Of a stretch of 32,784 nt of DNA, positions 14,939 through 21,177 are shown in pieces (the first letter of the stretch is position 1; each line of letters starts with the position of its first letter). The DNA lies in assembly GCA_037129925.1 (NCBI GenBank), contig JBAXTZ010000036.1, positions 1 through 32,784 on the forward strand, given 5' to 3'. The DNA comes from JBAXTZ01 sp037129925 (lineage in GTDB: Bacteria; Bacillota; Negativicutes; JBAXTZ01). The notes below the pieces were generated by a model. That model had not been told where the DNA came from. It did no database searches and was given only the letters and a program-made list of their open reading frames with translations. Position numbers and translations under genes: made by a program.

Positions 14939-15550
14939 TATTAGTTCGAATTTTGCGATTATTACTCCGGCGATGCAGGTGTCGGCAACTAGTTGGATTT
15001 CGGCAGTTGTTTCTTTGGAGTTGGTCAAAAAAACGATATTGTCGCCAGTGCGGAGCGCTTTGCGGATATACATTGCACAGTTGCGAACAACGATTACGAG
15101 ATCGCCGGAATTAAAATCACTACAGTGCTTGACGATGGCGTAGCTGTTTTTGCCGATATAACCGCCAGAATTGTGATTGTTGGCTTTGAGCGCGAAGTGC
15201 AGACCGTCAGCAAAAGTTTTTTGTATCGGAAACAGCTCGGAAATGTCAGTTTGTTTATTCAGTGGCTTGCTTTTATCAAATGTATGTAGAACCGGGATAC
15301 AGAGTTGAGCCGGAGGCGCATAGTCTGCGGATATTTCATTCAACGTTTGCCCGGACAGTTCTAGTAGTTCATCTTTTCCGATATTCAAAAACGGCGCAAC
15401 TTTGCTCAAAGTGTTCGCGGAAACTGTGCCGTGTTTGCCGCTTTCGATGCGCGAAAGCGTAGACAACGTGACCCCGGATGCGATAGATAACTTGCGCAGC
15501 GACTTGTACCCGGCTACCAGCCGCAGCTGTTTGAAACGAATTCCAATCAA
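14936..15550 (-). CDS. XRE-family repressor with LexA/S24-like C-terminal domain
   Basis: This 204-residue protein begins with a helix-turn-helix of the XRE/Cro type (residues 5-60: FKQLRLVAGYKSLRKLSIAS, then GVTLSTLSRIESGKHG). Its C-terminal region (about 110-204) resembles the S24 peptidase fold of LexA/CI repressors (FALKANNHNSGG, SGDLVIVVRN, GVIIAKFEL). The catalytic GDSM serine and downstream lysine are not recognisable, so RecA-triggered self-cleavage looks unlikely and the domain may only dimerise or sense a ligand. The start is TTG, since an in-frame stop lies two codons upstream; AGGGCGGTG serves as ribosome binding site. Its probable promoter overlaps an inverted repeat (15565-15586), consistent with autorepression. 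Confidence 0.8.
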   Translation of the reverse strand: MIGIRFKQLRLVAGYKSLRKLSIASGVTLSTLSRIESGKHGTVSANTLSKVAPFLNIGKDELLELSGQTLNEISADYAPPAQLCIPVLHTFDKSKPLNKQTDISELFPIQKTFADGLHFALKANNHNSGGYIGKNSYAIVKHCSDFNSGDLVIVVRNCAMYIRKALRTGDNIVFLTNSKETTAEIQLVADTCIAGVIIAKFELI

Positions 15551-15564
15551 AATTCACACCGCCC

Positions 15565-15586
15565 TTCTATCGTTAATTGTATAGAA
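15565..15586. promoter_or_regulatory. Inverted repeat over the putative -10 of the XRE gene
   Basis: TTCTAT (15565-15570) and ATAGAA (15581-15586) are inverted with a 10-bp spacer, so the centres lie on one DNA face. On the minus strand, TACAAT (15581-15576) is a candidate -10 for the XRE gene with a weak TTATGT 17 bp upstream. An operator for the XRE protein is a reasonable inference. Confidence 0.45.
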
Positions 15587-15642
15587 AGCGGGTTGATTAC
15601 ATAACTGCGCGTTTACGCTTTATTAACAATATAAAATAAATA

Positions 15643-15671
15643 TTGTAGCGTGTGCGCTACGGTGGTAGAAT
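15643..15671 (+). promoter_or_regulatory. Promoter with an inverted repeat in the spacer
   Basis: TTGTAG (15643-15648), a 17-bp spacer and TAGAAT (15666-15671) preceded by TGG form an extended -10 promoter. The perfect inverted repeat GTAGCG-TGTG-CGCTAC (15645-15660) lies between and partly over the elements and could be an operator. GTGG boxes 10 bp apart (15659-15675) resemble those at the mraZ promoter. Confidence 0.7.
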
Positions 15672-15715
15672 GTGGGCAAGGATTCGTGAACGGAATAAAT
15701 GAACAAGGAGAAAAT

Positions 15716-16990
15716 ATGAAAAAAACCGCGTTTTTGCTCGTTCTTATTACTTTATTGCTTGCAGTTGCGCAAGCATCGGCTATGTCCAATTCGGTTAAAG
15801 TAGCGCCGATTACTGATGAATATTGGCGGATTAGTGTTGATGGCGGAGAAATAGGAAGTGTTAACATTGCCAATGTCAGCGGTAATCAAATGCTTACCGT
15901 TATTGTTTGGTACTCAAGCGAGTTCTATTATTGGAACAGCTGGAAAATATTTTTAAACGACGATGTAATTGCTACCGGTGTCTATACCAATTATGATGCC
16001 GCATATTTTGTTGCAAACCATTGGTGGAAAAATGGCGGAAAGCAGAATTATGAGGCTAAACTTGCGGATGCCGCCGCGCGTGCAAAGGAACAAGCGCTTA
16101 TGTTAACTCCCGAATTTGCTTTAAAAAATGTTGAAGCGGCTTTATCGGAATATAAAATCGACGCAGTTTTCAAGGAAAGCAAGAGCAATTTATCATCGCG
16201 TGAGATTAAAGGTATTACTATTAGTGATGTCGCATATTCGAACATGGAGTATCCGAATGTCTTTCAGGGGGCTTTTGAAATTTCAGGTGATGCATCTCAA
16301 TTAGGTAGTGGCAGTATTTCTATGAAAGAACTGGTTTCCAGCGACGGGAAAATAGTCTTTTCTGATATAGCTTGGAGTAGAGGTAATTCAAAACTCCAAT
16401 CAAATCAGGTCGTACAAGTCATAGAAAAAATCTATGGGATGTCAAAAGAGTCTGTCGGTGGCTATAGAATGATTGATGCCGAAAACTATTACGTGTTCTA
16501 CAAATCTGATGAAGACCATGTCACTGCGCAACTAACATATAAACAATATTTCTCGAATCATTCACAAATACCGATGCCGATTTCGCCGATTGACAGTGAT
16601 GAACAAATATTACGAACGGCCACCATGCTTTCGGAACTTAAGAAATACGGACAGTCTGATGCGTTGTGCAATACATTAATAGGCAAGAATTTATTTTCAA
16701 CTGATCTTTATACCCTTTCGGCAAAAAATAAGTACGAAGAAGGCAATACGCAGGAGGCCTATAATCTTGTTATGCAAGCTTTAAAAATTGATCCTACCAA
16801 TAAAATTGCTATTGCGCTTAAATTGAACTGTGTATATAAACTTCAACAAGAGTCTATTATTAAAAAAAGCTTTGATTTTCAACAACCGAGTGAAAACAAT
16901 GACGTGGGGCTTCAAAAATCAAGTAAAGTTATGGCGGATTCTCAATTGAACGATTCTCCATCTAAATTGAACGATTCTTTACGAGGTTAA
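15716..16990 (+). CDS. Unrecognised exported protein with TPR-like C-terminal region
   Basis: I do not recognise this 424-residue protein. It starts with a clear signal peptide (MKKTAFLLVLITLLLAVAQA, cleavage probably after ASA), so it is exported. Residues about 30-110 are rich in Trp/Tyr (EYWRISVDGG, FYYWNSWKIF, ANHWWKNGG) and may form a small beta domain. Residues 115-300 are mixed. Residues about 310-385 look like helical TPR hairpins (AKNKYEEGNTQEAYNLVMQA). The tail holds a near-duplicate SQLNDSPSKLNDS. I chose ATG 15716 because AAGGAG lies just upstream and the signal peptide begins there; an in-frame upstream extension lies inside the promoter. It looks more AT-rich than the neighbouring metabolic genes, a possible sign of transfer. 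Confidence 0.75.
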   Translation: MKKTAFLLVLITLLLAVAQASAMSNSVKVAPITDEYWRISVDGGEIGSVNIANVSGNQMLTVIVWYSSEFYYWNSWKIFLNDDVIATGVYTNYDAAYFVANHWWKNGGKQNYEAKLADAAARAKEQALMLTPEFALKNVEAALSEYKIDAVFKESKSNLSSREIKGITISDVAYSNMEYPNVFQGAFEISGDASQLGSGSISMKELVSSDGKIVFSDIAWSRGNSKLQSNQVVQVIEKIYGMSKESVGGYRMIDAENYYVFYKSDEDHVTAQLTYKQYFSNHSQIPMPISPIDSDEQILRTATMLSELKKYGQSDALCNTLIGKNLFSTDLYTLSAKNKYEEGNTQEAYNLVMQALKIDPTNKIAIALKLNCVYKLQQESIIKKSFDFQQPSENNDVGLQKSSKVMADSQLNDSPSKLNDSLRG

Positions 16991-17183
16991 TAATCATTCA
17001 ATATCAATTACGAAAATTTAGTTAAATAAATTCGAGTGTTAGCAATACTAAAAGCAGGTATTGGTCAAAACATCAAAGACTCCAGCGGGCAACTACCGCA
17101 ATATTTCCCGAAGAAAACGATTTTGACGCGATGACTGCGTTGATAAAGTGTATCCGCTGAGCAAATTATTTGGAGGAATTTTT
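16991..17183 (+). other. Non-coding gap with a short start-less open frame
   Basis: No gene or terminator is supported. A frame without a start codon runs from 17026 to the TGA at 17158-17160; its end reads EENDFDAMTALIKCIR, which looks protein-like and may be the decayed end of a lost gene. TTGATA near 17140 might serve as a -35 box for the following gene, but no good -10 follows. Confidence 0.35.
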
Positions 17184-17585
17184 ATGAACACATGGTTACT
17201 GGTAGCAAATCCGGATATATACAGGATTAAAGAAGCGGTTAGGGATATGCCGGAATTCGACTGGCACAAAATTCCGTATACGCGCAGAATAACAACCGGA
17301 GATATAGTATACATTTATTCTGCTGCGCCGGACAAGACAATTGTTGCAAAAGGGAAAGTTGTTAATTCCAACGTATGCGGTGACCTTATTGACGACAGCA
17401 AATTCTATGTCAATGAAAACAAGAAACCTGTTGATAATATTGGCTTTTTCAGAATCGGGGCATTTAAAGAGTTCGATGCCAAAGAAGCTTTGAGTTTGAG
17501 TAAATTGCGGCAACACGGTTTGAAAACGACGTGGAGTCAAAAAATTTCGGGTGAATTATTAGCGTATATTGAATCGGTATCGTAA
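17184..17585 (+). CDS. EVE-domain protein
   Basis: The 133-residue protein consists almost entirely of an EVE domain, a PUA-like fold that binds modified bases or modified RNA. Matching features are the opening NTWLLVANPDIYR, the hydrophobic-aromatic YTRRITTGDIVYIYSAAPDKTIVAKGKV core and the helical end LSKLRQHGLKTTWSQKISGELLAYIE. EVE domains are often fused or adjacent to restriction enzymes that target modified DNA, but none is visible here, so it is an orphan. The start ATG 17184 follows TTGGAGGAA; a possible upstream ATG at 17148 lacks a site. The flanking DNA is accessory in character. Confidence 0.8.
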   Translation: MNTWLLVANPDIYRIKEAVRDMPEFDWHKIPYTRRITTGDIVYIYSAAPDKTIVAKGKVVNSNVCGDLIDDSKFYVNENKKPVDNIGFFRIGAFKEFDAKEALSLSKLRQHGLKTTWSQKISGELLAYIESVS

Positions 17586-17662
17586 AAGACATATAAAAAA
17601 CGAATCTAGGATAGTGAAAATTATAAGAGTAGTGATTTGCACATATGTGGTTAAGGATGTGA

Positions 17663-19189
17663 ATGATGAAACTTTGGCAAATACTCTCTATAGCGATATT
17701 GATGTTAGTTTTTTCAACGTTTTCTTATGCTGCAGACAACAACGCTGCAATCACACAGCTTAACGCCAAAATCAGTCAATCACAAACCCGCTTGCAAGCT
17801 GTAGAAAAACTCAATGACGGTATTGCCCGTGATTTGCTGGCGGCAAATGAGCAGTTGAGCTATGCTGTGGCTAACGAGCAGACTGGCAAAAACGAGTATG
17901 CCAGAATTTCCGGTGAGCTGGATAACGCGCTGCGGTCACATTACTCTGATCCGGCGGCGGTCAGCCGGTTACAACAGCAGAAAAATGCGGCTTGGCAAGT
18001 ATATTTGAAGGAGCAGAGTACCACTAACACAGCGCGCGGCAAAGTGTCGGCGCTGGAAAAGCAGCGCAATGATTATGATTCCGAGCGTCAGCGGTTGATG
18101 GTCGATATCAATAATTCCAAAGCCGAATTGTTTGATATTGAGTTCAAAACGCCGGTGTGGGTCGAGGGTTACGGCGAGGCGGTGATGACCAAGACGATTT
18201 CACACGCCGATTGCGAAAACGTTGCTGTTCAAACCGCCCGGCGCGATGCGCTGGAAAGAGCCGGTCTGACTTTCATAAGTTCGCTCACAGTTGTTGAAAA
18301 CAATCAGGTTGTCAAAGATGAAATCAAAGCCAGTATCAAGGCGGTAATTCTCAATCAGGACTTTTCCAGCGGCTATGGTACGCCAAAATTTGAAATCAAC
18401 AGTGACTACGGAAAATACACCGTGAAAATCCGGGTGCAGGTGCAAAACACCAGTGACTATAATCCTTACCGCAACATTATTGCGGGAAACAGCTATGAAA
18501 ACACAAAGCCGGTTGCTGTTCCCGTAAATATTCCTGTTCAAAGCCAAGCAACCGGTAGAATTATTCAGGAGTCAGCGCCGGACAATACTCTGTTTAGTTC
18601 GCGGCAGCGCAATGACAGTTGGCTAGGATTTGGCTTCGGAGTAATCGGTGGTGCCAGTTCAACAATTAATTGGACGAGTCCTAATGACGGTACCAGTAAC
18701 TATGCCAACAATTTTCAGCGTCGCGAACTATCTGGATTGGCACTGGATGGCGGTGTAAAATTCAATAACTATTTCGCTGCGCGGGCTAATTTCAGTTATT
18801 TCGCCAGCCGGGGCGACGTTTATGCCCAGTACGATACGATGTGGCTGAGCAATGGCAGCGTTGATGTGGCAGCATACAAAATCGCTGCGCAACTGATCGC
18901 GGCTTGCCCAATGGGCGAGTTGGTACCCTATATCGGTTTGGGCGCAGGCGTGAATGTTACAACCACGGCATTGGCATATACTTACGGTGCGCAGAAGTCT
19001 GACCTGCCAAATTCCGGCACGACAACTTTCTATTTACCAATATCTGCAGGTATTGAATGGGTTCTGATCAAAGATGCCAGTGTTGTTGCCGATTACACAT
19101 ACAACTACAATATTGGTTCGAGCGCCGATCAGTTCGCGCAGCTTGCGCCACCGTCGCAAATATCGGGTTGGTTACGTTGGTATTTCTGA
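17663..19189 (+). CDS. Exported coiled-coil protein with outer-membrane beta-barrel-like C-terminus
   Basis: The 508-residue protein has a signal peptide (MMKLWQILSIAILMLVFSTF, cleaved after SYA). A long coiled-coil region (about 28-165, rich in Gln, Ala, Leu and Lys) follows. A small alpha/beta domain has the segment VAVQTARRDALERAG (about 190-205) and EINSDYGKYTVKIRVQVQN, similar to surface-lipoprotein/FlgT-like domains. From about residue 315 to the end, short alternating Gly/aromatic beta strands (WLGFGFGVIGGASS, GLALDGGVKFNNYFAARANFSY, LVPYIGLGAGVN, FYLPISAGIEWVL) suggest an 8-stranded barrel. The last residues W-L-R-W-Y-F end in Phe, the signal read by the BAM machinery. This is the best local evidence for an outer membrane. 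The start is ATG 17663 or 17666, after AAGGATG. Confidence 0.8.
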   Translation: MMKLWQILSIAILMLVFSTFSYAADNNAAITQLNAKISQSQTRLQAVEKLNDGIARDLLAANEQLSYAVANEQTGKNEYARISGELDNALRSHYSDPAAVSRLQQQKNAAWQVYLKEQSTTNTARGKVSALEKQRNDYDSERQRLMVDINNSKAELFDIEFKTPVWVEGYGEAVMTKTISHADCENVAVQTARRDALERAGLTFISSLTVVENNQVVKDEIKASIKAVILNQDFSSGYGTPKFEINSDYGKYTVKIRVQVQNTSDYNPYRNIIAGNSYENTKPVAVPVNIPVQSQATGRIIQESAPDNTLFSSRQRNDSWLGFGFGVIGGASSTINWTSPNDGTSNYANNFQRRELSGLALDGGVKFNNYFAARANFSYFASRGDVYAQYDTMWLSNGSVDVAAYKIAAQLIAACPMGELVPYIGLGAGVNVTTTALAYTYGAQKSDLPNSGTTTFYLPISAGIEWVLIKDASVVADYTYNYNIGSSADQFAQLAPPSQISGWLRWYF

Positions 19190-19246
19190 TAGTAGGCTAT
19201 GAATTTATGGATTCACCCAGCATCGAAATAAATATTGTTTTGGTAT

Positions 19247-19289
19247 AGCAATTTTTTTCTAAAAAAATGAAAAAAGTTGCTTTTTTTTT
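19247..19289 (+). terminator. Rho-independent terminator before mraZ
   Basis: A 13-bp stem (AGCAA plus a T run and C, pairing with GAAAAAAGTTGCT; one G-U) closes on TAAAAAAAT and is followed by T9 (19281-19289). It separates the accessory genes from the division cluster. Confidence 0.8.
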
Positions 19290-19298
19290 ATGCGAACA

Positions 19299-19327
19299 TT
19301 GTCTAAAGTGGTGAATAGTGGTAGAAT
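19299..19327 (+). promoter_or_regulatory. mraZ operon promoter
   Basis: TTGTCT (19299-19304), an exact 17-bp spacer ending TGG, and TAGAAT (19322-19327) make a TG-extended -10 promoter. Transcription would begin about 30 bases before the mraZ GTG start. It is the only clear promoter upstream of the cluster. Confidence 0.8.
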
Positions 19328-19331
19328 GTGG
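19305..19331 (+). promoter_or_regulatory. mraZ: Three MraZ-box-like repeats
   Basis: AAAGTGG (19305-19311), ATAGTGG (19315-19321) and AATGTGG (19325-19331) repeat at exactly 10-bp intervals across the -35/-10 spacer and past the -10. Known MraZ operators are short G-rich boxes (TGGGN in E. coli, AAAGTG in Mycoplasma) repeated about every 10 bp, so these probably mediate autoregulation. Confidence 0.72.
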
Positions 19332-19361
19332 ATGAGAAATTTGCGAAGGTGGTGAAGTTGA

Positions 19362-19793
19362 GTGTTTTTTGGCGAATATGAACATAGTATTGACGTCAAG
19401 GGCCGCTTGATTTTGCCAGCGAAGATTCGCGAGAAGCTTGGCGAGCGGTGTTTTGTCACCCGGGGGCTGGATAGTTGTCTGAATATTTTTACTGAAGCCG
19501 AGTGGGAGAACTTTGTCGCCAAGTTTAGAAATTTACCGATGGGTCGTGAAGATGCGCGTAAGGCCCAGCGGTTTTTTGTCGGCGGGGCCTCGGAGTTGGA
19601 ATGTGACAAATTGGGACGGGTGCAGTTGCCGGCAAATTTGCGGGAATATGCAACGCTCGAAAAAGATGTCGTCGTCATAGGAAATATCGATCACGTGGAA
19701 ATATGGAGCAAAGCAGTCTGGCAAAGCTATAACAATGAAGACGGCACCAGCATTAATGAAATTGCTGAAAAGCTTGTGGATTTAGGCTTTTAA
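19362..19793 (+). CDS. mraZ: Transcriptional regulator MraZ
   Basis: MraZ controls the division and cell-wall cluster by binding repeats at its own promoter. This 143-residue protein has the two AbrB-like halves expected of the family, each with its DNA-binding signature: D-V-K-G-R-L-I-L-P-A-K-I-R and D-K-L-G-R-V-Q-L-P-A-N-L-R. It opens MFFGEYEHSID, typical of the family. The start codon is GTG (19362), preceded by AAGGTGG (19346-19352). Its TAA stop shares a base with the rsmH ATG (TAATG), so translation is coupled. Confidence 0.96.
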   Translation: MFFGEYEHSIDVKGRLILPAKIREKLGERCFVTRGLDSCLNIFTEAEWENFVAKFRNLPMGREDARKAQRFFVGGASELECDKLGRVQLPANLREYATLEKDVVVIGNIDHVEIWSKAVWQSYNNEDGTSINEIAEKLVDLGF

Positions 19794-20719
19794 TGGAATT
19801 TAAGCATACCAGTGTGCTATTGTCTGAATCAATTGCCGGTTTGAATATTCGACCGGACGGGGTCTATCTGGATTGCACGTTAGGCGGCGCCGGACATGCA
19901 ACTGCGATTGCCGAACGGTTAACTACCGGAAAACTGGTGGCTTTTGATCAGGATGACGCGGCGTTGAACGCGGCAATTGTTCGGTTAAAAGATTTCAGTT
20001 GCGACATCAAACTCATTAAAACCAACTTTGAGGATATTACAGCGGCTTTGGATGATGCCGGAGTTCTCGCGCTGGACGGAGTGCTTTTTGATCTCGGGGT
20101 TTCGTCTTATCAGTTGGATAATGCGGAACGGGGATTTTCGTATATGAACGACGGACCGCTGGATATGCGGATGGATAGTGGCACCGAATTGACTGCTGAA
20201 ATAATTGTCAATGCCTATCCGGAGCGGGAAATTGCTAAATTGATTCGCGAGTATGGCGAAGATAATTGGGCGGCGCGAATTGCGCAATTTATCGTTAATG
20301 CCCGCAAAATCAGCCGTATCGTAACAACCGGTCAATTAACGACAATTATCAAGGCGGCCATTCCTGCTGCTGCCCGGCGCGACGGACCGCATCCGGCTAA
20401 ACGTACCTTTCAGGCGCTACGAATTGCCGTTAATCGTGAATTGGAAATATTGGAACACTCTTTTTCTGCAGCAGTGGAGCGGTTAAAGCCCGGCGGCAGA
20501 ATTTGTATAATAACCTTTCATTCATTGGAAGATCGAATCGCCAAGCAGTTTTTTATGCGGTTGGCGAAAGGCTGTCTCTGTCCGCCACAGATGCCGATTT
20601 GCGTCTGCGGCAAAAAGCCGTCTCTGAAAATTATTGGCAACATCACTCCCGAAATCGGTGAGTTGGAAGTTAACCCGCGGGCGCGAAGCGCGCGCCTGAG
20701 GATAGCTGAAAAAATTTGA
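19793..20719 (+). CDS. rsmH: 16S rRNA (cytosine-1402-N4)-methyltransferase RsmH (MraW)
   Basis: RsmH methylates N4 of C1402 of 16S rRNA in the ribosomal decoding centre using S-adenosylmethionine. The 308-residue protein has the family opening F-K-H-T-S-V-L-L-S-E, the SAM-binding motif DCTLGGAGHA, the acidic F-D-Q-D-D, and FDLGVSSYQLDNAERGFSY followed by GPLDMRMD. The C-terminal half contains KRTFQALRIAVNRELE and RICIITFHSLEDRI, and then a Cys-rich segment (CLCPPQMPICVCG). Length is typical. It starts on the stop codon of mraZ. Confidence 0.96.
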   Translation: MEFKHTSVLLSESIAGLNIRPDGVYLDCTLGGAGHATAIAERLTTGKLVAFDQDDAALNAAIVRLKDFSCDIKLIKTNFEDITAALDDAGVLALDGVLFDLGVSSYQLDNAERGFSYMNDGPLDMRMDSGTELTAEIIVNAYPEREIAKLIREYGEDNWAARIAQFIVNARKISRIVTTGQLTTIIKAAIPAAARRDGPHPAKRTFQALRIAVNRELEILEHSFSAAVERLKPGGRICIITFHSLEDRIAKQFFMRLAKGCLCPPQMPICVCGKKPSLKIIGNITPEIGELEVNPRARSARLRIAEKI

Positions 20720-20735
20720 ACATGAGGTGATCGGT

Positions 20736-21116
20736 ATGTTTGCAGCACGAAAAGTAGCTTTTGTCTCTGGACCCAACCCACGAAAACATGTCTGGAATGC
20801 TCGGCCGGTCATCTATATTTCGTTGTTGCTCATCGGCTTAATGATGGGTGTCGTTGCTTTGCAAAACCACCTGTTAGTTCAGGGGGAGTACGAATTGTGG
20901 GCGCAAAAGAAAGAATGGTTGGCTACTGTAAAGAGTGCTGAACAAACCAAATTGGAAATCGCTCAGTTGAAATCTCCGGCTCGTATTCAGCAGCTGGCAG
21001 CGGCGAAAATTGGCATGGTTGTGCCGGTCAGTGTTTATCAAGTCGGTGTAAAAACTAGTGGAGCAAGCGCTGGAAAAGTTGCGGACGCTTCAAAACAAAT
21101 TCCAAAAACGAATTAG
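20736..21116 (+). CDS. ftsL: Cell-division protein FtsL
   Basis: FtsL is a small bitopic membrane protein that joins FtsQ (DivIB) and DivIC-type partners to activate the septal synthase FtsW-FtsI. This 126-residue protein has a basic N-terminal tail, one membrane segment (about residues 25-45, VIYISLLLIGLMMGVVAL) and a periplasmic coiled coil (WAQKKEWLATVKSAEQTKLE). It then has S-P-A-R-I-Q-Q-L-A-A-A-K-I-G-M, the usual FtsL ending. I chose ATG 20736 over GTG 20727 because GAGGTGA (20724-20730) is then a well-placed ribosome binding site. Its usual partner gene ftsI does not follow. Confidence 0.88.
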   Translation: MFAARKVAFVSGPNPRKHVWNARPVIYISLLLIGLMMGVVALQNHLLVQGEYELWAQKKEWLATVKSAEQTKLEIAQLKSPARIQQLAAAKIGMVVPVSVYQVGVKTSGASAGKVADASKQIPKTN

Positions 21117-21126
21117 CAAGACTGAA

Positions 21127-21160
21127 GATAAGGCAGCCTTTTAATGAAGGCTGCCTTATC
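21127..21160 (+). other. Perfect 14-bp hairpin between ftsL and murE
   Basis: GATAAGGCAGCCTT (21127-21140) and AAGGCTGCCTTATC (21147-21160) pair perfectly around a TTAATG loop. No T run follows, so full termination is doubtful; partial termination, RNA processing or stabilisation are options. The hairpin starts 11 bases after the ftsL stop, where ftsI is usually found. Confidence 0.75.
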
Positions 21161-21177
21161 ATATATTGGAGGCATTG

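Noticed and set aside
15650..15715. N-terminal extension of the secreted protein at 15716
   Set aside because: It would lie inside the promoter and would bury the signal peptide; the binding site precedes ATG 15716.
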